A stretch of DNA of 5,449 nt. Origin: an uncultured Ruminococcus sp. (GTDB lineage: Bacteria; Bacillota; Clostridia; Oscillospirales; Acutalibacteraceae). Shown in pieces: positions 1 to 5,449 of this stretch; position 1 is the stretch's first letter; every line of letters begins with the position of its first letter. The stretch covers positions 1-5,449 of the forward strand of contig CACYDY010000229.1 in assembly GCA_902773245.1 (NCBI GenBank). The letters are read 5' to 3'. Both the position numbers and the translations under genes were made by a program. The notes under the pieces are model-generated. The model worked only from the letters and a program-made list of their open reading frames with translations. It searched no databases and was not told the DNA's origin.

Positions 1-3000
1 GAAAAGGTCGGCGGCGAAGATGTTTCCGATATTTTGGAGAACACGGAGTTTACGGTAGTCGGCTTTGTTCAGTCGCCGCTTTACGTCAGCTTTGAGCGTG
101 GAAATACCGATGTGGGCAGCGGAAGCATACATATGTTTGGTATCGTATCTCCCGAGGAATTTAAAGCCGACAGATATTCCGTCATGTATGTTGCAACGGA
201 CTATTCCACAGGTGTTGAGAATACGATAACCGACAGCTTTGACGAGCTGATAGATGATCTTGAACCGGAGTTTGAAGAGCTTGGACTGGAGCGAAGCCGT
301 GATTTTGACGGAGAGTATGTCACCGAAGCAAAGGCCAAGCTTGACGACGCAAAGAAAAAGCTTGAAAAGGAAAAGAAAAAAGCCCAAAAGGAGCTTAAAG
401 ACGGCAAATCAAAGCTTGACAGCGCCGAGGAAGAATACAACACAAAAATATCGGAAGCAAAGGAAACTCTCGATACCGCCCAAAAGGAGATAACAAAGGG
501 CGAAGCAGAGATAAAATCGGGTTGGGCAAGCTATAACAAAGGCATAGAGGACGGCGAAAAACAAATCAGCCAATCTAAGGCGCAGCTTGAAACCGCAAGA
601 GAAACTCTGAAAACCTCCAAAACCGAATACAACACAAAAATACGGGAAGCGGAAAAACAGCTGAACGCTGCCGAAAGACAGTACAACAGCGGTCTGAAAG
701 AATATAACGAGGGATTGTCACAATTCAAAACCCAAACAGCGCCGGCAAAAATAGCAATAGCCGCATTGCAGACAAAATACGACACGCAGCTCAATAAATA
801 TGAAAACATAGTAAAGCCGGTGTGCGAAGAGGCTGTCAGCAGGGCGCAGAAGAATATTGACGAAAAAACCGCTCAGAACGAAGAGCTTCAAAGCGAGCTT
901 GACAACACTTACGGCGAAGCGCAGAAAGCTTTGATAAACGGACGCATAGAAATAAATAACGGAATTATCAAAGCAAATCAATCCGTTATAGAACGTGAAA
1001 ATAAAAGGGCAGACGAGCAGCAGTCCGAGGTTGAAGAAGCAAAACAGGCGCTTGACGACGCAAAAAGCGAGTTTGAAGCTCAGACAGCCGAACCGCAGGC
1101 GAAGCTTGACGAAGCCAAAAGCAGGCTTGATCAGGCAAAGGAGCAGATCGACAGCTCGAAAGCCGAGCTTGCAGAGCAAAAAGCGCAGGCAGAAGCAGGC
1201 TTTCAAGCTGCGCAGACGCAGATCACCGAGGGGCAGGCTGCGCTGACGGCGGCGCAGACCGAACTGTCAAAGCAGAAAACCGAGGGCAAACAGAAGCTTT
1301 TGGAAAGCGAGGAAAAATTACAAACAGCAAAGGAAGAGCTTGAGGAAGGAAAAAAGGAGTTTGAAAAACAGAAAACCGAGGGGAAAAACAAGCTTGAAAA
1401 AGCAAAGCAGGACTATCTTGACGGGAAAGCTCAGGCTGAGAAAAAGCTTGACGACGCTCAGTCAAAAATTGACAAGGCTCAGGCGAAGCTTGACGATCTT
1501 GAAAACCCCGAATGGTACTTTATGACCAGGCACGACAACCCCGGCTACGACTCGCTTATTGACGACACAACGAGAGTGGACGCAGTTGCTGCGGTGTTTC
1601 CGCTGTTTTTCCTTTTGGTGGCGGCGCTTGTGTGCCTTACGACTCTCACACGTCACGTTGAGGAGAAGCGTACCGAAATAGGAACGCTGAAAGCCTTGGG
1701 CTACTCCAACCGTGAGATAAAGGGTCAATTCATCTTTTATGCGGCGACGGCTGCTTTTGTCGGCTGCGCTGTCGGAATTACAGCGGGCGTGTTTACGCTT
1801 CCGTATGTAATTTACAACGCTTACGGAATTATGTACGAGCTTTTGGAGCTTAAGCTTGTCGTGCCGATCGGAATAGCCGTGACGGGAGTTGTGACGGCAT
1901 TTGTCTGCACAACGCTTGTCGCCGTTTACGTCTGCGAAAAGACTTTGAAAGAGAAGCCGTCGCAGCTTATGCGCCCCAAAGCTCCGAAAGCGGCAAAAAG
2001 GATCCTTTTGGAAAGAATAGGCTTCATTTGGGACAGAATGAATTTTACGTCGAAGGTCACTGCGAGAAATATCGCAAGATACAAGGTCAGATTCTTTATG
2101 ACTGTTGTCGGAGTTGCAGGCTGTACGGCTCTCATACTTACGGGCTTCGGTCTTAAGGATTCCATAAGCTCGATCTCCGACAAGCAGTTCGGCGAGATCT
2201 ACACCTATGATATGATAGCCGTTCTTGACGGCGAGGGCAGCGAGCTTGAAAAAAGCGAGGCGCTGGATTTTATCGCCCGTGACAAGCTTGTGGAGGACGC
2301 AATGCTCCAAAGACAGATCCCGATCAAGATCAATAACGGAAAAAGATCAATTGAGGACAGTATGTATCTCTATGTTCCCCAGTCGGCGGAGAGTATGACG
2401 GGTTTTGTACATCTGAGGGACAGAAAGAGCGGCGATGAGATCAGGCTTGGGGACGACGGAGCAGTCTTGACGGAAAAAGCCGCAGCCACGCTTTCGGTCG
2501 GTATCGGCGACGAAATAACCGTTGTTGACGATCACAGACAGTACCGTGTTAAAATTTCGGGTATTTCGGAAAATTATGTAAACGGCTATCTGTTTTTGTC
2601 GAAGGATTATTACAAACAGGTTTTCGGAAAAGTTCCGCTTTTCAATATGATAATGTGCAGAATGACTGACAGCGCAAGCGAAAATCAGTCGAAGCTTGGC
2701 GAGAAATGTCTTGACAACAAGAGTATAGCTGCGGTATCATTTATAAGTGGGGGTGTTGACACTTTCAAAGATACGATCAAGAGCCTGGATACGGTTATCC
2801 TGGTTTTGATAATAAGCGCAGGACTTTTGGCGGTGGTAGTTCTTTACAATCTCACGAACATCAATGTTGCCGAAAGAGTCCGTGAGATCGCCACAATAAA
2901 GGTACTCGGATTTTATAACAACGAAACGTGCGCTTTTGTTTACAGAGAGAATATTATTCTGACTCTCGGCGGAATTGCGGCAGGCTTGGGGCTGGGTGTG

Positions 3001-3186
3001 ATCCTGCACAGGTTTGTGATACTTACCATCGAGATAGACAAAACCATGTTTAGCAGAGCTATCGAACCGCAGAGTTATTTGTATGCGGCGGTTCTGACGG
3101 CGATTTTTGCCGCTTTTGTGAATTTTATCATGTATTTTAAGATCAAACGCATAGACATGGTCGAGTCGCTCAAAAGTGTTGAATAG
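1..3186 (+). CDS. FtsX-like ABC transporter permease with giant extracytoplasmic coiled coil (5' end outside window)
   Basis: The frame is open from nt 1 and ends at TAG 3184-3186, giving 1,061 visible residues. The TTG at nt 34 is only an internal codon, so the true start and first membrane helix lie upstream. Visible order, numbering the codon at nt 1 as 1: extracytoplasmic segment 1-107; coiled coil ~108-500; membrane helices ~527-549, ~576-598 and ~619-645; cytoplasmic linker; conserved-looking stretch A688-R-N-I leading into helix ~698-718; second extracytoplasmic domain ~720-925; helices ~929-951, ~985-1010 and ~1025-1048; short cytoplasmic tail. Each half carries an FtsX-type loop after its first helix: E559-IGTLKALG567 and E962-IATIKVLG970. 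That duplication is typical of large FtsX/MacB-type permeases, which work with a separate ATPase and often couple ATP hydrolysis to extracytoplasmic movement rather than transport. The ATPase gene is not in the window. Substrate is unknown; export or envelope/cell-wall-enzyme control are inferences. Confidence 0.9.
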   Translation, partial: EKVGGEDVSDILENTEFTVVGFVQSPLYVSFERGNTDVGSGSIHMFGIVSPEEFKADRYSVMYVATDYSTGVENTITDSFDELIDDLEPEFEELGLERSRDFDGEYVTEAKAKLDDAKKKLEKEKKKAQKELKDGKSKLDSAEEEYNTKISEAKETLDTAQKEITKGEAEIKSGWASYNKGIEDGEKQISQSKAQLETARETLKTSKTEYNTKIREAEKQLNAAERQYNSGLKEYNEGLSQFKTQTAPAKIAIAALQTKYDTQLNKYENIVKPVCEEAVSRAQKNIDEKTAQNEELQSELDNTYGEAQKALINGRIEINNGIIKANQSVIERENKRADEQQSEVEEAKQALDDAKSEFEAQTAEPQAKLDEAKSRLDQAKEQIDSSKAELAEQKAQAEAGFQAAQTQITEGQAALTAAQTELSKQKTEGKQKLLESEEKLQTAKEELEEGKKEFEKQKTEGKNKLEKAKQDYLDGKAQAEKKLDDAQSKIDKAQAKLDDLENPEWYFMTRHDNPGYDSLIDDTTRVDAVAAVFPLFFLLVAALVCLTTLTRHVEEKRTEIGTLKALGYSNREIKGQFIFYAATAAFVGCAVGITAGVFTLPYVIYNAYGIMYELLELKLVVPIGIAVTGVVTAFVCTTLVAVYVCEKTLKEKPSQLMRPKAPKAAKRILLERIGFIWDRMNFTSKVTARNIARYKVRFFMTVVGVAGCTALILTGFGLKDSISSISDKQFGEIYTYDMIAVLDGEGSELEKSEALDFIARDKLVEDAMLQRQIPIKINNGKRSIEDSMYLYVPQSAESMTGFVHLRDRKSGDEIRLGDDGAVLTEKAAATLSVGIGDEITVVDDHRQYRVKISGISENYVNGYLFLSKDYYKQVFGKVPLFNMIMCRMTDSASENQSKLGEKCLDNKSIAAVSFISGGVDTFKDTIKSLDTVILVLIISAGLLAVVVLYNLTNINVAERVREIATIKVLGFYNNETCAFVYRENIILTLGGIAAGLGLGVILHRFVILTIEIDKTMFSRAIEPQSYLYAAVLTAIFAAFVNFIMYFKIKRIDMVESLKSVE
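322..1500 (+). other. Coiled-coil region of the permease (residues ~108-500)
   Basis: About 393 residues are almost entirely Lys, Glu, Ala, Gln, Leu, Asp and Ser, with recurring A-K-x-x-L-D-x-A-K and similar patterns typical of long coiled coils. Prolines fall at 248, 273 and 365 and the stretch ends at the N-P of 502-503. They divide it into arm 1 (~108-246, ~139 aa), a central part (~247-365) and a last arm (~366-500, ~135 aa). The near-equal outer arms suggest an antiparallel hairpin projecting from the membrane, with the centre at the tip; this is inference. Cys275 is the only cysteine in the first 526 visible residues and lies in the central part. Placement outside the cell follows from its position before the first visible membrane helix in an FtsX-type topology. 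Confidence 0.85.
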
Positions 3187-3194
3187 TGTTGAAT
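3175..3194 (+). repeat. 10-bp tandem duplication across the permease stop codon
   Basis: AGTGTTGAAT occurs twice back to back, at 3175-3184 and 3185-3194. The TAG stop (3184-3186) is formed at the junction. If one copy is removed, the frame still ends ...Ser-Val-Glu, but with TAA, so the duplication changed the stop codon without changing the protein. This is directly visible; the order of events is inferred. Confidence 0.8.
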
Positions 3195-3249
3195 AAATAC
3201 TTACTGCGGCTTATACTCAAAATCGTAAAGGTTTCCCCTTTTAAAGTTT

Positions 3250-3275
3250 CGCAGGGGCCTTTTCAAAGGCTTGCG
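3250..3275. other. Imperfect hairpin after the permease gene
   Basis: CGCA (3250-3253) pairs with TGCG (3272-3275). Across a small GGG/T internal loop, GCCTT pairs with AAGGC around a TTCA loop; the full inverted repeat is GCCTTT at 3257-3262 and AAAGGC at 3265-3270. No T-tract follows, so it is not a standard intrinsic terminator. It could contribute to 3' end formation or mRNA stability, or belong to a repeated intergenic element together with the next hairpin. Confidence 0.5.
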
Positions 3276-3279
3276 GTTT

Positions 3280-3298
3280 CCAAAGGCAGAGCCTTTGG
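3280..3298. other. Perfect 8-bp hairpin CCAAAGGC-AGA-GCCTTTGG
   Basis: Left arm 3280-3287, loop AGA 3288-3290, right arm 3291-3298, with all eight base pairs Watson-Crick. It begins 4 nt after the preceding hairpin and shares its AAAGGC/GCCTTT core, so alternative pairing between the two is possible. No T-run follows on either strand. Role unknown: transcript 3' end structure or repeated intergenic element. Confidence 0.55.
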
Positions 3299-3595
3299 TC
3301 GCTGACGGAACAAATCGGAAAAGATTGATAAAGTTACCTCAGCGAAACCGAATAAACTATAAATCAAAGCAATTATGAAAATGATACCTTTCGGTAAAAA
3401 TCAAAGCAGGCAACAGCGCAGCGAATTGCCGATCCAAGAGGAATAAAAGTAAGTCACTCGAATGCGCCGCCATTTGCAGGCAAGAGCAACAAAACTACCG
3501 ATTCTCGTTATTTGTAAAGATAACATTTTCCACAGATCGAAATATTCTTATTATCGACTTTTGCCCTCTGTCGCCGGCTTTGCATTTGGAATTCG

Positions 3596-3613
3596 CCTAC
3601 TTTGAAAAGTGGG
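3596..3613. other. Hairpin CCTACTT-TGAA-AAGTGGG
   Basis: Seven base pairs, one of them T-G: 3596-3602 with 3607-3613 around a TGAA loop. Its 3' arm overlaps GGGCAAAA (3612-3619), which could instead pair with TTTTGCCC at 3559-3566, so the two structures partly compete for nt 3612-3613. Whether this is regulatory cannot be decided from sequence alone. Confidence 0.4.
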
Positions 3614-3650
3614 GCAAAACTTTAATAAAGCTTCGTAAAGCCAATGATTC

Positions 3651-3671
3651 AAGACATTCTAAATGTCTTTT
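3651..3671 (+). terminator. Weak terminator-like or operator-like hairpin before the DHHW-family gene
   Basis: AAGACATT (3651-3658) and AATGTCTT (3662-3669) form a perfect 8-bp stem with loop CTA. The right arm runs into TTTT (3668-3671). The stem is AT-rich and the T-run short, so termination would be weak. The symmetric 8-bp arms would equally suit a regulator site just upstream of the gene. It covers an in-frame upstream ATG (3663) that is not the preferred start. Confidence 0.35.
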
Positions 3672-3696
3672 ACCATAACAGCTCAACGGGGTGAAT

Positions 3697-3702
3697 TATA
3701 CT
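3697..3702 (+). promoter_or_regulatory. Possible -10 element for the DHHW-family gene
   Basis: TATACT matches the TATAAT consensus at 5 of 6 positions and would start transcription near nt 3709, just before the ribosome binding site. No good -35 exists at 16-18 nt spacing; the nearest likeness, TTTACC at 3669-3674, is 22 nt away. A start here would also exclude the upstream ATG. Low confidence. Confidence 0.2.
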
Positions 3703-3711
3703 TCCGTTTTC

Positions 3712-3717
3712 AAGGAG
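3712..3717 (+). promoter_or_regulatory. Ribosome binding site AAGGAG deciding the start at 3726
   Basis: AAGGAG lies 8 nt before ATG 3726, ideal spacing for a Firmicutes ribosome binding site. The in-frame ATG at 3663 has no comparable site, sits inside a hairpin, and would add 21 residues in front of a well-formed lipoprotein signal peptide. The site therefore fixes the start at 3726. Confidence 0.85.
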
Positions 3718-3725
3718 TAAAAACT

Positions 3726-5114
3726 ATGAAAAATTTGTTTATAAAAATAACGGCATTGGCGGTTTGCGCCGCCGTGACGCTGAGCTTGTCAGCTTGCAGC
3801 AGAGATAATACAGATAAAACCGACGCCGCCGAAAGCCGCTTGGAAACGGCGGATACAGCCTCTCAAAGCTCTGCTCCCGTTTTTAACGATGTCGGACAGC
3901 ACAAGGACTATGACAAGGAAACTGCCGAATGCTATCAGTCGTATTCGGTCATGATCACAACTCAGGACGGTAAGAACAGGGGGTTCGATCCGTTCGTTTA
4001 TCAGGAGGAATTCTGCGAGTTTTACGGAAACGAGATCAATGCGCTGAAAGATCGTTTGGGAGTAAAATATAATGTTTATTCGATGATAATTCCAAGCAGC
4101 TGCGAGCTTTATTGTCCGTCAAACAAGCGTTCCGAGGTGGGCAGTCAGCAGGAAGCCGTGAAGTACGTTCGGGATATGCTTGTGAATGTTGATGAGGTCA
4201 ATGTGTTTGATACTCTGAGCAATCACAATGCAGAGAATATTTATTACAGAACCGACAGCCGCTGGAGCTCTCTCGCAGCTTACTATGCAGGAAGAGTGTT
4301 CGCCAATGCGGCAGGAGTGGATTATGCGGATATTTCCGAGTACAGCGAGAAAACTCCAAGCAGCGAATATCTCGGGAATTTTATGGACAGGCTTGACCCG
4401 AAGGGCTATGAAATGCTTGAGAAAAACCCCGATACTTTCGTTTATTACGAACCGAAAGCTAAATTTGATACCCATTATTATGACGAGGAGTTTGAATATC
4501 TGACCGACGGAAAGTTTTTTGAAGTCAACAAGGACTTTCTGTATGATTCGTATTTCAAGGGCGGATACTATTGTCTGAAGCTGTCAACTCAGGTTAAAAA
4601 CGGAAGAAAGCTGATCATAGTAAAGGACGATTACGGAACAGCGCTTGCTCCGTTTTTTACAAGCTCGTTTGAGGAGATCTATGTTGTTGATATTGACTAT
4701 CTTAACGCAAATTTAGTCGAGATGATCGAGGAATTTAAGATCACAGATGTTTTGTATGCTCTCAGCGCCGACACGCTGATCAGCACGAACGTGTACAAGC
4801 TTGAAACACTTCGTACTCAGGCTTCTCACGGAACGCTTGAGGACAATGCTCCCGAAGTTGTCAGCGAGGAAAGCGCCGACGGCAAAAAGAAAAGTTCGGA
4901 TTCCGACATTGATCTTGACTCCGACACGGAGAGCGAAGCTCAGTTTGTTTATGATGTAGGCGTTAATAATGCTGTGGGAATTATGGTGGATTCCGAGGTG
5001 GTAAGCATAGACGAGTATTACAGCAGCCTTGAAAGCTCGGCAGAGGAAGAGTATATTGATGACTACGATGAGGAGGACGACTATACTCAGGACGATTATG
5101 AGTATTACGATTGA
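3726..5114 (+). CDS. DHHW-family (AlgX/AlgJ-like SGNH fold) surface lipoprotein with altered active-site motifs and acidic tail
   Basis: 462 residues. M1-KNLFIK, then a hydrophobic stretch ending LSA-C24, is a lipoprotein signal peptide, so the mature protein should be anchored outside the membrane at Cys24. A Ser/Thr/Asp-rich linker (~25-57) leads to a domain (~58-370) resembling DHHW proteins in order: IIPSS (121-125); YYRT-D177-S-R-W180 where the family has D-H-H-W; a Tyr/Gly 'YLGNF' segment; GG (279-280); and LIIVKDDYG (D301, D302), matching the family's IIKDSY/F-type motif, followed by VVDIDY (D322). By analogy with AlgX, whose triad is Asp, His (D-x-H-W) and Ser, the His is Arg179 and the Ser is Asp302 here. 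Hydrolase or acyltransferase chemistry therefore looks lost. Residues 372-462 are about one third Asp/Glu. Family assignment is by motif recognition; function may be binding or scaffolding. Stop is TGA at 5112-5114. Confidence 0.75.
   Translation: MKNLFIKITALAVCAAVTLSLSACSRDNTDKTDAAESRLETADTASQSSAPVFNDVGQHKDYDKETAECYQSYSVMITTQDGKNRGFDPFVYQEEFCEFYGNEINALKDRLGVKYNVYSMIIPSSCELYCPSNKRSEVGSQQEAVKYVRDMLVNVDEVNVFDTLSNHNAENIYYRTDSRWSSLAAYYAGRVFANAAGVDYADISEYSEKTPSSEYLGNFMDRLDPKGYEMLEKNPDTFVYYEPKAKFDTHYYDEEFEYLTDGKFFEVNKDFLYDSYFKGGYYCLKLSTQVKNGRKLIIVKDDYGTALAPFFTSSFEEIYVVDIDYLNANLVEMIEEFKITDVLYALSADTLISTNVYKLETLRTQASHGTLEDNAPEVVSEESADGKKKSSDSDIDLDSDTESEAQFVYDVGVNNAVGIMVDSEVVSIDEYYSSLESSAEEEYIDDYDEEDDYTQDDYEYYD
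4839..5111 (+). other. Acidic C-terminal tail of the lipoprotein (residues 372-462)
   Basis: The tail has 33 Asp/Glu in 91 residues and only three basic ones, the K387-K389 run. It contains a Ser/Asp stretch with Asp at every second position (392, 394, 396, 398, 400). A less acidic segment follows (~405-435), then the last 20 residues hold 11 acidic residues and 6 tyrosines. It lies after the part resembling the DHHW domain and is probably flexible. Cation binding or electrostatic contact with the envelope is possible but unproven. Confidence 0.8.
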
Positions 5115-5133
5115 TGACATATGATAAAGCTTT

Positions 5134-5153
5134 GAAGAAATAATTGTTTCTTC
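5134..5153. other. AT-rich inverted repeat after the lipoprotein gene
   Basis: GAAGAAA (5134-5140) and TTTCTTC (5147-5153) form a 7-bp stem with a 6-nt loop, 19 nt after the stop. There is no T-tract beyond it. It may be a weak 3' end structure; the stronger termination signal lies at 5199-5244. Confidence 0.35.
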
Positions 5154-5169
5154 TGCCATAATTTGTGTG

Positions 5170-5198
5170 TTGAATGCTCACAAAAAACCTACTATAAT
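5170..5198 (+). promoter_or_regulatory. Near-consensus sigma-70/SigA-type promoter
   Basis: TTGAAT (5170-5175; 4 of 6 to TTGACA) is separated by exactly 17 nt from a perfect TATAAT (5193-5198). This is the best promoter in the window. It points to the right, with a start expected near 5204-5206, inside the left arm of the hairpin that follows. Downstream lie only the 94-bp repeats within this window, so the transcript is either a small RNA, the repeats themselves, or the leader of a gene beyond nt 5449. A chance match in AT-rich DNA cannot be excluded. Confidence 0.5.
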
Positions 5199-5244
5199 AA
5201 TAGACATAAGCTGATACCCAAACGGCTTATGTCTATTTTGTTTT
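5199..5244 (+). terminator. Intrinsic terminator with perfect 13-bp stem
   Basis: AATAGACATAAGC (5199-5211) pairs perfectly with GCTTATGTCTATT (5225-5237) around a 13-nt loop. The right arm continues into TTTTGTTTT (5236-5244). It lies 84 nt after the lipoprotein stop and is the likely end of that transcript. The stem has few GC pairs but good length. Its left arm begins at the base after the TATAAT at 5193-5198, so promoter and terminator abut. Confidence 0.7.
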
Positions 5245-5275
5245 GCTGTCTTTTGAAAAATACTACGCACAACTT

Positions 5276-5449
5276 ACTGCCAACGGCAGACGAAAATCGC
5301 ACACCGACTTTTTGAGTTGGGTGACATTACTGTCTGAGTCAGAATTTGACCCGAAGGGGTATTGGGTGAACTGCCAACGGCAGACGAAAATCGCACACCG
5401 ACTTTTTGAGTTGGGTGACATTACAGCCTGCGTCAGAATTTGACCCGAA
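5276..5449. repeat. Tandem repeat with 94-bp unit, 1.85 copies visible, running off the window
   Basis: Copy 1 is 5276-5369 and copy 2 starts at 5370, cut by the window end after 80 nt. The 80 comparable positions differ at three sites only (5331/5425, 5333/5427, 5337/5431). Each unit contains CTGCC-AAC-GGCAG (5277-5289 in copy 1); an 8-bp stem with one G-T pair and one bulge around TTTTG (5302-5323); and ACCC-GAAG-GGGT (5349-5360) or, alternatively, GTCA/TGAC (5338-5350). Because 94 is not a multiple of 3, successive copies are read in different frames, which argues against protein coding. There are no unique spacers, so it is not CRISPR. Possible identities are a structured intergenic repeat or a repeated RNA element. 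Confidence 0.8.

Larger units (their letters stand above)
3187..3725. other. Intergenic region, no gene recognised, rich in short inverted repeats
   Basis: No convincing coding region, tRNA or rRNA is seen in these ~540 nt. The individual stronger hairpins are listed separately. Minor structures also seen: TACC-TTTC-GGTA (3385-3396); GGCAA/TTGCC (3409-3413 with 3426-3430); GTTAT/ATAAC (3507-3511 with 3520-3524); and an 8-bp long-range pairing TTTTGCCC/GGGCAAAA (3559-3566 with 3612-3619). A 10-bp direct repeat AAATCAAAGC is at 3361-3370 and 3398-3407. No classic intrinsic terminator (GC stem plus T-tract) follows the permease, so where its transcript ends is unclear. A decayed gene or genome-wide intergenic repeats are both possible. 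Confidence 0.6.

Noticed and set aside
34..36. TTG as the start codon of the permease
   Set aside because: The frame is open back to nt 1, there is no ribosome binding site, and the N-terminal membrane helix expected for this family is absent after it, so the gene starts upstream of the window.
1462..2310. 282-codon reading frame on the minus strand
   Set aside because: It lies wholly within the permease, opposite its membrane helices and motifs, and its peptide shows no recognisable domain.
3325..3363. Promoter TTGATA ... TATAAA
   Set aside because: The spacing is 27 nt, far from the 16-18 nt needed, and no better -35 precedes TATAAA.
3602..3628. Promoter TTGAAA ... TAATAA
   Set aside because: The spacing is 15 nt and the -10 matches at only 3 of 6 positions.
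3663..3725. 21-residue N-terminal extension of the lipoprotein from ATG 3663
   Set aside because: It has no ribosome binding site, lies in a hairpin, and would bury the signal peptide; ATG 3726 has AAGGAG 8 nt upstream.
5243..5443. 66-codon reading frame over the tandem repeat
   Set aside because: It reads the two repeat copies in different frames, giving unrelated peptides, starts at a TTG in the terminator T-tract area, and has no ribosome binding site.
5276..5449. CRISPR array
   Set aside because: The entire 94-bp unit repeats without variable spacers and there are no cas genes in the window.

Overview
The window looks like chromosomal DNA from a low-to-mid GC Gram-positive gut or rumen Clostridia, most likely a Ruminococcus/Oscillospiraceae-type genome. 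This rests on a huge FtsX-like ABC permease with a long coiled coil, a DHHW-family lipoprotein, an AAGGAG ribosome binding site, and intergenic DNA rich in small hairpins. The taxonomic guess is inference; no rRNA or other marker gene is present.

Layout: (1) nt 1-3186 hold the 3' 1,061 codons of an ABC-transporter permease whose start lies upstream of the window. It has two FtsX-type membrane modules and a ~390-residue extracytoplasmic coiled coil. (2) nt 3187-3725 are a ~540-nt intergenic region with no credible gene. It carries several compact inverted repeats, a 10-bp tandem duplication straddling the permease stop codon, and a ribosome binding site for the next gene. (3) nt 3726-5114 encode a 462-residue lipoprotein of the DHHW (AlgX/AlgJ-like, SGNH-fold) family. 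Both catalytic signature motifs are altered, and the tail is long and Asp/Glu/Tyr-rich. (4) nt 5115-5275 hold a weak hairpin, a near-consensus sigma-70-type promoter and a perfect 13-bp stem followed by a T-rich tract. The promoter -10 directly abuts the stem. (5) From nt 5276 to the window end runs a tandem repeat with a 94-bp unit, 1.85 copies visible. It contains small hairpins and cannot encode a repeated protein because 94 is not a multiple of 3.

The two genes lie on the same strand but are separated by ~540 nt of structured non-coding DNA, so they are probably separate transcription units. Both proteins act at the outside face of the membrane: the permease probably with an ATPase encoded upstream, the lipoprotein as an anchored, probably non-catalytic surface protein. 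Nothing in the window ties them to one pathway. The least-explained parts are the degenerate DHHW active site and the promoter/terminator/94-bp-repeat module at the right end.
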